This document shows positions 1-5,081 of a stretch of 11,337 nucleotides of DNA, in pieces. Position 1 is the first letter of the stretch. The number at the start of each line of letters is the position of its first letter. Both the position numbers and the translations under genes were made by a program. Source of the DNA: Flavonifractor sp963557075 (GTDB lineage: Bacteria > Bacillota > Clostridia > Oscillospirales > Oscillospiraceae); assembly GCA_963557075.1 (NCBI GenBank), contig CAUWDA010000066.1:1-11337 (forward strand), read 5' to 3'. The notes beneath the pieces are model-generated. The model had not been told where the DNA came from. It saw nothing but the letters and a program-made list of their open reading frames with translations, and searched no databases.

Positions 1-7
1 CGATGAC

Positions 8-49
8 CGACAAAACAGCCCGTCTATTTCACGACAGAACAGGCCGTCT
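8..49. repeat. Short direct repeat (two 18-bp copies, 24-bp period)
   Basis: Positions 8-25 and 32-49 are two copies of CGACAxAACAGxCCGTCT that differ at two bases. The 24-bp period is a multiple of three, so this could be the tail of a repetitive coding sequence. A frame open at the left edge reads through the repeat and stops at 84-86. The stretch is too short to assign. It lies outside the proposed mobile element and may belong to an upstream gene or neighbouring element. Confidence 0.4.
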
Positions 50-153
50 GCGACATTCTATCTTCAAGTTCAAGTCGAGGTTCTAACTCAATTTGAGGGA
101 AGTTTTGATAGTGACCATTTAGGGGTGAAACCCTTGCAATCCCTCGTTTTCTG

Positions 154-171
154 TGATACTATTTTGATACT
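154..171 (+). promoter_or_regulatory. Pair of TGATACT heptamers, possible integrase arm sites of a neighbouring element
   Basis: TGATACT occurs at 154-160 and 165-171, an 11-bp period with a 4-bp spacer. This geometry equals that of the TGGCAAC pairs at 345-362 and 8420-8437, but the heptamer differs. Tn916-type integrases bind short direct repeats (arm sites) inside the element ends through their N-terminal domain. The most economical reading is the arm sites of a different, adjacent element. That is inference; the repeat and spacing are seen directly. Confidence 0.35.
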
Positions 172-178
172 AAGAAAA

Positions 179-257
179 TAGGGTGTCCCAAATAACAGGT
201 GAAATATTAACATATTTGCGAAAGTTTTTCCTGCGAAATCACCTCAAATACACCCTA
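179..257. repeat. Nested inverted repeats with an internal direct repeat
   Basis: The outer arms TAGGGTGT (179-186) and ACACCCTA (250-257) enclose inner arms AGGTGA (197-202) and TCACCT (239-244). Inside is the direct repeat TGCGAAA at 217-223 and 232-238 (15-bp period). The spacers between outer and inner arms are 10 and 5 bp, so the structure is asymmetric. The right outer arm overlaps the candidate left attachment core. It could be a recombinase core or accessory-protein site; nothing here proves function. Confidence 0.4.
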
Positions 258-269
258 CTATATCTGAAT
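253..269. other. Candidate left attachment core (attL)
   Basis: CCCTACTAT followed by AT and then CTGAAT matches CCCTACTAT-CTGAAT at 8453-8467, apart from a 2-bp insertion. The right copy lies just outside the right TGGCAAC arm pair, and this copy lies outside the left pair (345-362), as expected for cores flanking an element. The distances differ (about 75 bp on the left, about 15 bp on the right). The match is short, so the boundary is tentative. No tRNA or recognisable host gene end is seen at the site. Confidence 0.35.
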
Positions 270-344
270 TTGCCGAGTGGGAATGATTTCAGAGGCCCGA
301 AAAAGCCCGGAATGACTGGGTTTTCTAAGGTTTGATGCCCTCTG

Positions 345-362
345 TGGCAACGAAATGGCAAC
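345..362 (+). promoter_or_regulatory. Left pair of TGGCAAC heptamers (putative integrase arm sites)
   Basis: TGGCAAC occurs at 345-351 and 356-362, separated by 4 bp. An identical pair with the same spacing and orientation is at 8420-8437, next to the other end of the proposed element. Tn916-like integrases carry an N-terminal arm-binding domain that recognises such direct repeats, and the integrase at 1472 has that domain. The repeat is seen; its role as arm DNA is inferred. Confidence 0.5.
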
Positions 363-365
363 ATT

Positions 366-378
366 TTTTCATTATTCA
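366..378. repeat. Left copy of a 13-bp inverted repeat shared by both element ends
   Basis: TTTTCATTATTCA here is the exact reverse complement of 8463-8475. Both copies lie directly outward (rightward) of a TGGCAAC pair. A 13-bp perfect match between two ~100-bp regions 8 kb apart is unlikely by chance. It may be a terminal or subterminal repeat of the element. Confidence 0.4.
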
Positions 379-379
379 T

Positions 380-425
380 AAAAAGAGAGCTAACTGATTT
401 TGATTAGTCAGTTAGCTCTCTTTTT
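380..425. terminator. Bidirectional intrinsic terminator
   Basis: A perfect 18-bp inverted repeat (380-397 with 408-425) encloses a 10-nt loop. The outer ends are A-rich on the left and T-rich on the right, giving a U tract in both directions. It lies about 60 bp beyond the stop of the leftward repressor gene, so it can end that transcript. It can also block rightward transcription entering from flanking DNA. Confidence 0.85.
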
Positions 426-483
426 CTTTTTATTATTATTTTGTGCAACAAACGGCCTCTCCCGTGGCCTACAAGTGAGGGGA

Positions 484-972
484 TCAAAAGAGGTCCTGGG
501 GCGGCACCTTCACATAGTTCTGGGACTTGTCAAATTCAGGGTAATGGTAGCGCCACTTGTCGTAATCCTCTTTGGAGATTTCGCCCGCCTCCAGCATGGC
601 AGCGGTCTGCTGCCAGGAACAGAGCATCTCGTGCAGCTGGGCGGCATCCTTGTTCTTCCGCACATCAACTTTCAGGCAGACTTCTCCATCCATCTCGCTG
701 ATCTTGAGCCCATAGTTGTCCTCCAGGGTAAACAGGGTGTGCATCAGCCCCACATAGGAGTCTATGTCCGGGACGGAGAGCGCATGGGGCGAGACATCCA
801 GTACCTGGGCCAGGGAAGCAGTCAGGTCTGCCTTTGGGCTTCTTGATCCTGTTTCATACTGCGCCAGGCGCACATCAGCGGACTTCTCCGGGAAGCCCAG
901 CGCCATACCGAGATATTTCTGCGTCATCCCCCGCAGGAGACGGAAAAAGTGAATCCGTTCGCCAATCGCCAT
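484..972 (-). CDS. XRE-family helix-turn-helix repressor of the element
   Basis: This 162-residue protein has an N-terminal Cro/C1-type helix-turn-helix (about residues 4-62), including MTQKYLGMALGF and RLAQYETGSRSPK, which matches the family's recognition-helix region. A roughly 100-residue C-terminal part of unknown fold follows and may serve dimerization or induction. The ATG at 972 has GGAG 8 bases upstream (981-984, minus strand). It is transcribed leftward, divergent from the excisionase-like and integrase genes, across a region with three related 16-bp operator-like sites, one inside its own promoter. Its likely role is a phage-style repressor of excision and integrase expression that also regulates itself. 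No LexA-type peptidase motif (Ala-Gly cleavage site, Ser/Lys pair) is seen, so release from repression probably works another way. Confidence 0.8.
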   Translation of the reverse strand: MAIGERIHFFRLLRGMTQKYLGMALGFPEKSADVRLAQYETGSRSPKADLTASLAQVLDVSPHALSVPDIDSYVGLMHTLFTLEDNYGLKISEMDGEVCLKVDVRKNKDAAQLHEMLCSWQQTAAMLEAGEISKEDYDKWRYHYPEFDKSQNYVKVPPQDLF

Positions 973-1007
973 ATCATCAACTCCAATCGTTGCTTGTCTT
1001 TAGGAAA

Positions 1008-1036
1008 AGCGTAGCAGAAATGCTTAGTAAAGTCAA
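1008..1036 (-). promoter_or_regulatory. Promoter of the XRE repressor gene
   Basis: Read on the minus strand, TTGACT (1036-1031) is followed after 17 bp by TGC-TACGCT, an extended -10 element (TACGCT at 1013-1008). The -10 hexamer is weak, but the TG extension and the 5/6 -35 compensate. The start point would be near 1001, leaving a leader of about 30 nt before the ATG at 972. Operator O3 sits exactly between the -35 and -10. Confidence 0.55.
1013..1028 (+). promoter_or_regulatory. Operator O3 (putative XRE repressor site)
   Basis: AGCAGAAATGCTTAGT shares AGC and TGCTTAGT with operator O1 (1089-1104), 11 of 16 positions overall. It fills the spacer of the repressor's own promoter, as O1 does in the opposing promoter. 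It is therefore a candidate autoregulatory site of lower affinity. Confidence 0.5.
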
Positions 1037-1080
1037 GAGAATCCTAAACAATTTTATTTAATTTATTTTGCGTACTCCGA

Positions 1081-1109
1081 TTGACACAAGCTATTTTGCT
1101 TAGTATAAT
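1081..1109 (+). promoter_or_regulatory. Consensus sigma-A promoter for the excisionase/integrase operon
   Basis: TTGACA (1081-1086), a 17-bp spacer and TATAAT (1104-1109) form a perfect consensus promoter reading rightward. The spacer is occupied by operator O1, and O2 covers the start of the transcript, so strong basal activity would be held off by the repressor. It should drive the genes at 1219/1275, 1472, 2548 and perhaps 2873. Confidence 0.9.
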
Positions 1110-1134
1110 GACAACAGACTAAGCAAAATAGCTT
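1088..1134. promoter_or_regulatory. Operators O1 and O2: perfect 17-bp inverted repeat around the -10 box
   Basis: Positions 1088-1104 and 1118-1134 are exact reverse complements (17 bp) separated by 13 bp containing the rest of the -10 box. Each arm is itself a partial dyad (AAGC-N6-GCTT), so each arm can be a complete dimer site, giving two operators about 30 bp (three helical turns) apart. Occupancy would block RNA polymerase at the -35/-10 spacer and at the start site. The divergent XRE protein is the obvious ligand. Confidence 0.75.
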
Positions 1135-1218
1135 AGAATCAATAAACAAAAAAGAACTGCCGCAATCTCTGGTTATACATCCGGGAAAAAAGTGGCGGAC
1201 GAAAGTGAGGAGGCATTT

Positions 1219-1353
1219 ATGGAACACAATATCCATCCGCAGCAGCCATCAACGAAGAAAGGAAGGTATTTTCAATGCAGGCACAAAACTTTATGCGCGT
1301 GGAGGAAGTGGCCCAGGAGCTGGGCATCTCCAAGTCCCACGCCTACAAGGTGA
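1219..1353 (+). CDS. Possible 44-residue leader ORF upstream of and overlapping the excisionase-like gene
   Basis: The ATG at 1219 follows a strong Shine-Dalgarno sequence (GAGGAGG, 1207-1213) with a short spacer. The frame encodes a basic peptide starting MEHNIHPQQPSTKKGRYFQ and stops at 1351-1353. It runs out of frame into the first 79 bases of the gene at 1275. The ribosome site is better than the one for the downstream gene, which suggests real translation, perhaps coupling or attenuation. The overlapping part is probably not under protein-level selection. No family is recognised. Confidence 0.3.
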   Translation: MEHNIHPQQPSTKKGRYFQCRHKTLCAWRKWPRSWASPSPTPTR

Positions 1354-1469
1354 TCCACAAGCTCAACGCCGAACTTCGTGAGAAGGGCTATCTGACCATC
1401 TCCGGGCGGGTCAATCGGAACTTTTTCATGGAGAAGTTTTGCTATGGCAAGACGGGAAAGGAGGGCTAA
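1275..1469 (+). CDS. Excisionase-like small helix-turn-helix protein
   Basis: This 64-residue protein has a winged/MerR-like helix-turn-helix of the excisionase class (MRVEEVAQELGISKSHAYKV, residues 7-26). A basic tail and a short wing-like segment (LTISGRVNRNFF, about residues 40-51) follow. The ATG at 1275 is preceded by AAGGAAGG at a usual distance. The stop is 2 bases before the integrase start codon, and the integrase ribosome site lies inside this gene, so the two are translationally coupled. Directionality factors of Tn916-type integrases are encoded in this position. The likely job is to bend attachment DNA and favour excision. It could also act as a transcription factor. Confidence 0.7.
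   Translation: MQAQNFMRVEEVAQELGISKSHAYKVIHKLNAELREKGYLTISGRVNRNFFMEKFCYGKTGKEG
1457..1465 (+). promoter_or_regulatory. Ribosome binding site that fixes the integrase start
   Basis: AAAGGAGGG sits 6 bases before the ATG at 1472, inside the end of the excisionase-like gene. An in-frame upstream start at 1439 lacks such a site and would overlap that gene, so 1472 is the better start. Confidence 0.8.
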
Positions 1470-1471
1470 TC

Positions 1472-2545
1472 ATGGCAGTCTATAAGGAAGAAAAGACAAA
1501 CACCTGGCGGGCAGTCTACCGGTACACTGACTGGAATGGCGAGCGCAAGCAGACCCAAAAGCGGGGCTTCAAGACCAAGCGAGAGGCGCAGGCCTGGGAG
1601 CGGGAACAGCTCAACAAGACCAGCGCTGATCTGGACATGACCTTCAAGAGTTTCGTGGACCTCTACACGGCGGATATGAAAACCCGGCTCAAGGAGAACA
1701 CCTGGGCTACCAAGGACCACATCATCCGTACTAAGCTGCTGCCCTACTTCGGCAGGCTGAAAATGTGTAACATCACCGCCCAGCAGATCATCACCTGGCA
1801 GAACGAGATGCTGAACCATAAGGACGAGAACGGCAAGCCCTACTCGCCGGTGTACCTGAAAACGGTCCACAATCAGCTCAGTGCCATCTTCAACCACGCG
1901 GTTCGGTACTACAACCTCCGGGAGAATCCCTGCAAGAAGGCGGGCAGCATGGGAAAAAAGAAAAACCGAGAGATGATGTTCTGGACCAAGGAGCAGTATC
2001 TGAAATTTGCCGAGGTGATGATGGACAAGCCGCTATCCTTCTATGCCTTTGAGATGCTCTACTGGTGCGGTATCCGGGAGGGGGAGCTGCTGGCTCTGAC
2101 CCCAGCGGATTTTGACTTTGAGAAGCGCACTGTGTCCATCAACAAGTCTTACCAGCGGCTGAACGGCCAGGATCTGATTACCACCCCCAAAACGGAAAAG
2201 AGTAACCGGGTCATTACCATGCCGCAGTTTCTGTCTGAGGAAATCCAGGATTACATCAAGATGCTCTACGGGATCGGGCCGGATGACCGAATATTCACTG
2301 TCACCAAGAGCTATCTCCACCGGGAGATGGACCGGGGAGCCAAAGAAGCGGGAGTGCCGCGCATCAGAATCCACGATATCCGTCATAGCGCGGTGTCGCT
2401 TCTGATTGACATGGGATTCTCCGCCACGGCCATCGCGGACCGGGTGGGCCATGAGAGCATTGACATCACCTACAATTATGCGCACCTGTTTCCGTCCAAG
2501 CAGGCGGAAATGGCGGATAAATTAAACGTGGAAAGGGGCAATTAA
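1472..2545 (+). CDS. int: Tyrosine recombinase (Tn916/phage-type integrase)
   Basis: This 357-residue site-specific recombinase has the full three-domain layout. Residues 1-50 form an AP2-like arm-binding domain (KTNTWRAVYRY; GFKTKREAQAWE). Residues about 56-150 form the SAM-like core-binding domain. The catalytic domain spans about residues 165-350. The active-site set is visible: Arg202 (CGIREGELL), Lys240 or Lys243, His301 and Arg304 (HDIRHSAVSLL), His327 (VGHESI), and the nucleophile Tyr336 (YNYAHLF). Nothing essential is missing, so it should be active. It lies directly behind the excisionase-like gene and should act on the TGGCAAC arm pairs and core sequences at the element ends. It is transcribed inward, away from the left end, so excision does not remove its promoter. 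Confidence 0.95.
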   Translation: MAVYKEEKTNTWRAVYRYTDWNGERKQTQKRGFKTKREAQAWEREQLNKTSADLDMTFKSFVDLYTADMKTRLKENTWATKDHIIRTKLLPYFGRLKMCNITAQQIITWQNEMLNHKDENGKPYSPVYLKTVHNQLSAIFNHAVRYYNLRENPCKKAGSMGKKKNREMMFWTKEQYLKFAEVMMDKPLSFYAFEMLYWCGIREGELLALTPADFDFEKRTVSINKSYQRLNGQDLITTPKTEKSNRVITMPQFLSEEIQDYIKMLYGIGPDDRIFTVTKSYLHREMDRGAKEAGVPRIRIHDIRHSAVSLLIDMGFSATAIADRVGHESIDITYNYAHLFPSKQAEMADKLNVERGN

Positions 2546-2547
2546 AA

Positions 2548-2883
2548 ATGTCAGCAAAGAATTTGGACAAGCACAACCGTTGGAGGAACAAGACCGTGGC
2601 TTTTCGGGTCTCCCCGGAAGAGGATACCCAGATCGAGACGGCGGTCAAACTCACCGGCCTGACCAAGCAGGACTATATCATCCGACGGCTGCTCTGCCGG
2701 GATGTGGTGGTTCAGGGCAACCCCAGGGTCTACAAGGCGCTGCGGGATCAGCTGGCCGCTGTGCTGGACGAGCTGCGCCGGATCGAGGCTGGGCAGGGCG
2801 TGAACGACGAGCTGCTGGACACCATCCAGATGATCGCTACCATTATGAACGGAATGCAGGAGGACTTTGCCTATGACCGATGA
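2548..2883 (+). CDS. MobC-like ribbon-helix-helix mobilization protein
   Basis: This is a 111-residue protein. Residues about 15-50 (KTVAFRVSPEEDTQIETAV, then LTGLTKQDYIIRRLL) fit a ribbon-helix-helix DNA-binding fold of the kind found in MobC-type relaxosome accessory proteins. Residues 58-107 are predicted to be mostly helical (RVYKALRDQLAAVLDELRRIEA). The ATG follows GGAAAGGGG at 9 bases and lies 2 bases after the integrase stop. The stop overlaps the next gene by 11 bp. MobC proteins help a relaxase melt and nick oriT, but no relaxase is encoded in this window. It may assist a relaxase supplied in trans, or regulate the replication gene. The family call is by motif and context only. Confidence 0.6.
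   Translation: MSAKNLDKHNRWRNKTVAFRVSPEEDTQIETAVKLTGLTKQDYIIRRLLCRDVVVQGNPRVYKALRDQLAAVLDELRRIEAGQGVNDELLDTIQMIATIMNGMQEDFAYDR
2858..2863 (+). promoter_or_regulatory. Ribosome binding site deciding the RepA-like start
   Basis: AGGAGG ends 9 bases before the ATG at 2873. The in-frame TTG at 2867 would leave only 3 bases of spacing. The ATG is therefore the start, with coupling to the preceding gene. Confidence 0.7.
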
Positions 2884-4048
2884 GAAAAAGAAAATGACCG
2901 CCCAGAACTCATCTGTTGGCGCAGATGATGGGCAGTCAATCTCTCAAAATTCCAAGTTCACTATACCAGACCCGGACGAAAAAAGCAATTCCCCGGAAAA
3001 AGATTTGGAGGAACTTTACCAGAAAATGCGCCGCATGAGCGACCCAGCTTACCTCCATACTGTGACCCTGGACGAGCTGATGGACAATGTGTTTGATGGC
3101 AAGTCTGCGGTGATTGAAAACCTGCTCTACACGGGAGCGTACATCCTTGCCGGTGCGCCCAAAATCGGCAAGTCCTTCCTAGTGGCGCAGATTGCCCACC
3201 ATGTCAGTACCGGGCAGGATTTGTGGGGCTATAAAGTCCACCAGGGAACCGTGCTCTATCTTGCCCTAGAAGATGATGAGAGCCGGTTGCAGCGCCGGAT
3301 GTTCCGTATGTTTGGCGTGGAGGAGACAAGCTCTCTTCACTTCGCCACCAACGCTAAGATGATCGGCGGTGGCCTGGATGAACAGCTGGAAAAGTTCGTT
3401 CGGGAACACAGTGATACCAAGCTGATTATCGTGGATACCCTACAAAAAGTCCGTGAGGCTGTGAGTGACAGTTACAGCTACTCCAGCGACTATGAGGTGA
3501 TCGGCAAGCTGAAGCAATTTGCTGACCGATATGGCGTCTGTCTCCTGATCGTCCATCACACCAGAAAGCAGCCTGCGGGAGACAGCTTTGAGATGATCTC
3601 GGGTACCACGGGCTTGCTGGGGTGTGCGGATGGTGCACTACTGATGCAGAAGGAGAAGCGGACAGATAGCAGGGCAACCTTGGAGGTGGTAGGCAGAGAC
3701 CAGCCGGATCAGCGGTTGTATCTGAGCAAAGACCAAGAGAGCCTAGTTTGGGGGCTTGACCATGCAGAGAATGAGCTTTGGAAACAGCCTCCAGACCCGG
3801 TGCTGGAAGCCGTGGCAAAGATCGTATCCTCCGAGAACCCCGAATGGGAAGGCAGTCCCACCGAGCTGGCCCAAGCGATTCAAACGGATATGGCGGTGAA
3901 CCGGCTTACCAAGCATTTGAATGTGAATGCCAGCCGCCTGCTGGAAGAACATCAAGTAAAGTACGAGAACAAAACCAAGCACGCCGGGCGGCGTATCTGG
4001 CTGACCTACATGGTGGTGGAAGCACCTGCGTTTGAAGTAATCGAGTAA
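2873..4048 (+). CDS. RepA-like RecA-fold ATPase / replicative helicase (AAA_25 type)
   Basis: This is a 391-residue protein. A polar N-terminal tail (1-45) is followed by a RecA/DnaB-like core. The Walker A motif is GAPKIGKS (94-101), then the RepA-typical LYLALEDDESRLQRR (128-142), then Walker B LIIVD (184-188), and a LLIVHHTRK motif (224-232). Residues about 305-380 resemble a winged-helix end (GSPTELAQAI; GRRIWLTY). Plasmid RepA helicases of the RSF1010 type share this order and unwind DNA at the origin as hexamers. The hairpin-rich non-coding DNA immediately downstream (4050-4410) could be its substrate. It is the last gene of the int-MobC-RepA run. It probably supports autonomous replication of the excised circle or strand processing in transfer. 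Confidence 0.8.
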   Translation: MTDEKKKMTAQNSSVGADDGQSISQNSKFTIPDPDEKSNSPEKDLEELYQKMRRMSDPAYLHTVTLDELMDNVFDGKSAVIENLLYTGAYILAGAPKIGKSFLVAQIAHHVSTGQDLWGYKVHQGTVLYLALEDDESRLQRRMFRMFGVEETSSLHFATNAKMIGGGLDEQLEKFVREHSDTKLIIVDTLQKVREAVSDSYSYSSDYEVIGKLKQFADRYGVCLLIVHHTRKQPAGDSFEMISGTTGLLGCADGALLMQKEKRTDSRATLEVVGRDQPDQRLYLSKDQESLVWGLDHAENELWKQPPDPVLEAVAKIVSSENPEWEGSPTELAQAIQTDMAVNRLTKHLNVNASRLLEEHQVKYENKTKHAGRRIWLTYMVVEAPAFEVIE

Positions 4049-4302
4049 AGCGCGACGCTCGCAACCGTCGCGGAAAGGAAAAACTGGGGTGGTATTTTAC
4101 CACCCCATCTTCCAGGAGGGTGCCCCATTTTAGGGTGCCCTAAAAGTACCGGAGGATGTCGCGATTCACGACACCCTTGCCCCGAAACAGGGCACCGGGT
4201 ACAGGGGCAAAAAGCGTTCGGAGAACGCGCAGCCACAGAATGAAATTCTGTGTTCAAAAGGGGCTTGGGGGCGCTGCCCTCAACAAGCAGACGGCAGGAA
4301 AT

Positions 4303-4371
4303 GTGAGTGTGTATTAACACTCGCATTGCTTGCCAGTCGTGTGTGTGGCTATCCACACGCATTGCTTGCCA
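4303..4371 (+). repeat. Two covarying hairpin units followed by an identical 11-mer
   Basis: Unit 1 is GTGAGTGT, loop GTATTA, ACACTCGC, then ATTGCTTGCCA (4303-4335). Unit 2 is GTGTGTGG, loop CTAT, CCACACGC, then ATTGCTTGCCA (4341-4371). Both stems are 8 bp and carry a T-G wobble at the same place. The inner stem bases differ but stay complementary. This indicates selection for the fold plus a conserved single-stranded tail, not a plain sequence repeat. Confidence 0.7.
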
Positions 4372-4384
4372 ATATCCCAAATAA

Positions 4385-4410
4385 CCGCAGCGGCCCTTGT
4401 GCCGCTGCGG
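4385..4410. repeat. GC-rich perfect hairpin upstream of the DUF6061-like gene
   Basis: CCGCAGCGGC (4385-4394) pairs with GCCGCTGCGG (4401-4410) across a 6-nt loop. It lies about 25 bases before the ribosome site of the gene at 4449. It lacks a following T run, so termination would be weak or Rho-dependent. It may be the last element of the structured region. Confidence 0.65.
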
Positions 4411-4448
4411 AAAGCTAACCGAAACTTAGGCATTGGGAGGTAACGAAT

Positions 4449-4697
4449 ATGAAAAAGATTGTATTCTGTGAGTTTAACATGGACACCGCCTGTGTGGAGC
4501 TGTGTCTGGAGGACGGGACGCTGCTCTCCATCGACTGCACCGCTGTGGAGAACGAGGTGGCAAACAGTATGTACCAGCGGTTGGAGCTGGACTGGCTAAT
4601 TTATAATGACCCACTGGCCTATGCCGAGCTGATTTTGAATGGTGAGCCACAGAAGTATCTAAAAGAGGTCACCAATTATAAGAACTTTAATAGTTGA
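4449..4697 (+). CDS. DUF6061-like small protein of unknown function
   Basis: This 82-residue acidic protein begins MKKIVFCEFNMDTACVELCL and contains the segment LDWLIYNDPLAYAELILNG. From memory, these resemble the DUF6061 small proteins common in integrative elements of gut Clostridia; a profile search is needed to settle it. GGGAGG (4435-4440) gives a good ribosome site 8 bases before the ATG. It has no signal peptide or membrane segment. No function is known. It has no visible promoter of its own and probably depends on transcription through the hairpin region. Confidence 0.65.
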   Translation: MKKIVFCEFNMDTACVELCLEDGTLLSIDCTAVENEVANSMYQRLELDWLIYNDPLAYAELILNGEPQKYLKEVTNYKNFNS

Positions 4698-4757
4698 CCA
4701 TGTCTTTAATCGCTTAAAACTTTAGACGTTTATTTTTCTATTTTGCATCGTACTTTA

Positions 4758-4786
4758 TTGAAGCATAAATCAAAATATGTTATAAT
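4758..4786 (+). promoter_or_regulatory. Promoter of the restriction-modification cargo
   Basis: TTGAAG (4758-4763), 17 bp, then TATAAT (4781-4786). It is the only good promoter seen before the controller, endonuclease, methyltransferase and DUF6414-like genes, which run without gaps larger than about 20 bp. Those four genes are probably one operon. Confidence 0.75.
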
Positions 4787-4805
4787 AGCTTTCAGATAAG
4801 CGATC

Positions 4806-4822
4806 GCTGAATTTTATTCAGC
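4806..4822. promoter_or_regulatory. Inverted repeat just after the cargo promoter, possible controller-protein operator
   Basis: GCTGAAT (4806-4812), TTT, ATTCAGC (4816-4822) lies about 15 bases past the expected start point. It partly overlaps the 8-bp palindrome GCGATCGC (4800-4807). A small XRE protein is encoded directly downstream, and C proteins of restriction-modification systems bind dyads near their own promoter. The position suits repression. Binding is inferred. Confidence 0.4.
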
Positions 4823-4860
4823 AATTACAAAATATACAACTTGTTGCTGAGGTGTAGAAG

Positions 4861-5070
4861 ATGGCTGTTAGTTACAAAAAACTCTGGAAATTGCTAATTG
4901 ATAAAGATATGAAGAAGAAAGACTTATGTGCAGCAGCAGGAATCAGCCACGCTTCTATGGCTAAATTGGGCAAAAACGAAAATGTTACGACTGATGTGTT
5001 AGTTAAAATATGTACCGCACTACAATGTGATATTGGCGATATTGTGGAGTTGACTCAAAATATAGATTAA
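4861..5070 (+). CDS. Small XRE helix-turn-helix protein, putative C-type controller of the restriction-modification operon
   Basis: This 69-residue protein is almost entirely one Cro/C1-type domain. DLCAAAGISHASMAKLGKNE (21-40) is the helix-turn-helix, and DVLVKICTALQCDIGDIVEL (45-64) is the closing pattern of this family. The ATG is preceded by a GAGGTG-like site. The stop touches the GGAG ribosome site of the endonuclease gene, so translation is probably coupled. Controller proteins of this size in type II systems delay endonuclease expression until methylation is established. Here the controller precedes the endonuclease, and a dyad lies at the promoter, which fits. It may instead be a generic repressor. 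Confidence 0.7.
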   Translation: MAVSYKKLWKLLIDKDMKKKDLCAAAGISHASMAKLGKNENVTTDVLVKICTALQCDIGDIVELTQNID

Positions 5071-5081
5071 GGAGAACTGCT

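Larger units (their letters stand above)
4050..4410. other. Hairpin-dense non-coding region, candidate oriT or replication origin
   Basis: No convincing gene lies between 4048 and 4449. Inverted repeats follow one another: 4085-4094/4098-4107, 4128-4135/4138-4145, 4157-4161/4169-4173, 4177-4183/4204-4210, 4214-4219/4223-4228, 4234-4241/4245-4252, 4263-4267/4284-4288, 4303-4310/4317-4324, 4341-4348/4353-4360 and 4385-4394/4401-4410. None has a U tract, so this is not a simple terminator. Its place behind MobC- and RepA-like genes suggests an origin of transfer or replication that works as single-stranded DNA. A structured RNA is the alternative. Confidence 0.5.

Noticed and set aside
2..178. 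A frame open from the window edge to a stop at 176-178.
   Set aside because: It runs through the TGATACT pair, has no start in the window and no recognisable domain; it is probably non-coding.
240..380. A tRNA gene end as the integration target.
   Set aside because: No cloverleaf or T-loop sequence could be found on either strand near either end.
1466..1897. Leftward open frame opposite the integrase.
   Set aside because: It is an antisense shadow of a GC-rich gene with all integrase motifs on the other strand.
4085..4107. Intrinsic terminator after the RepA-like gene.
   Set aside because: The 10-bp stem is good, but the following bases (TCTTCC) are not a U tract; it is kept only as part of the hairpin region.
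4322..4371. A 36-bp repeat period (CGCATTGCTTGCCA twice) resembling a CRISPR unit.
   Set aside because: There are only two copies, the intervening sequence is itself a covarying hairpin stem, and no cas gene or further repeat is present.
4006..4380. Leftward open frame of 124 codons through the hairpin region.
   Set aside because: Its apparent peptide repeat is just the translated hairpin units, it has no ribosome site, and it overlaps the end of the RepA-like gene.
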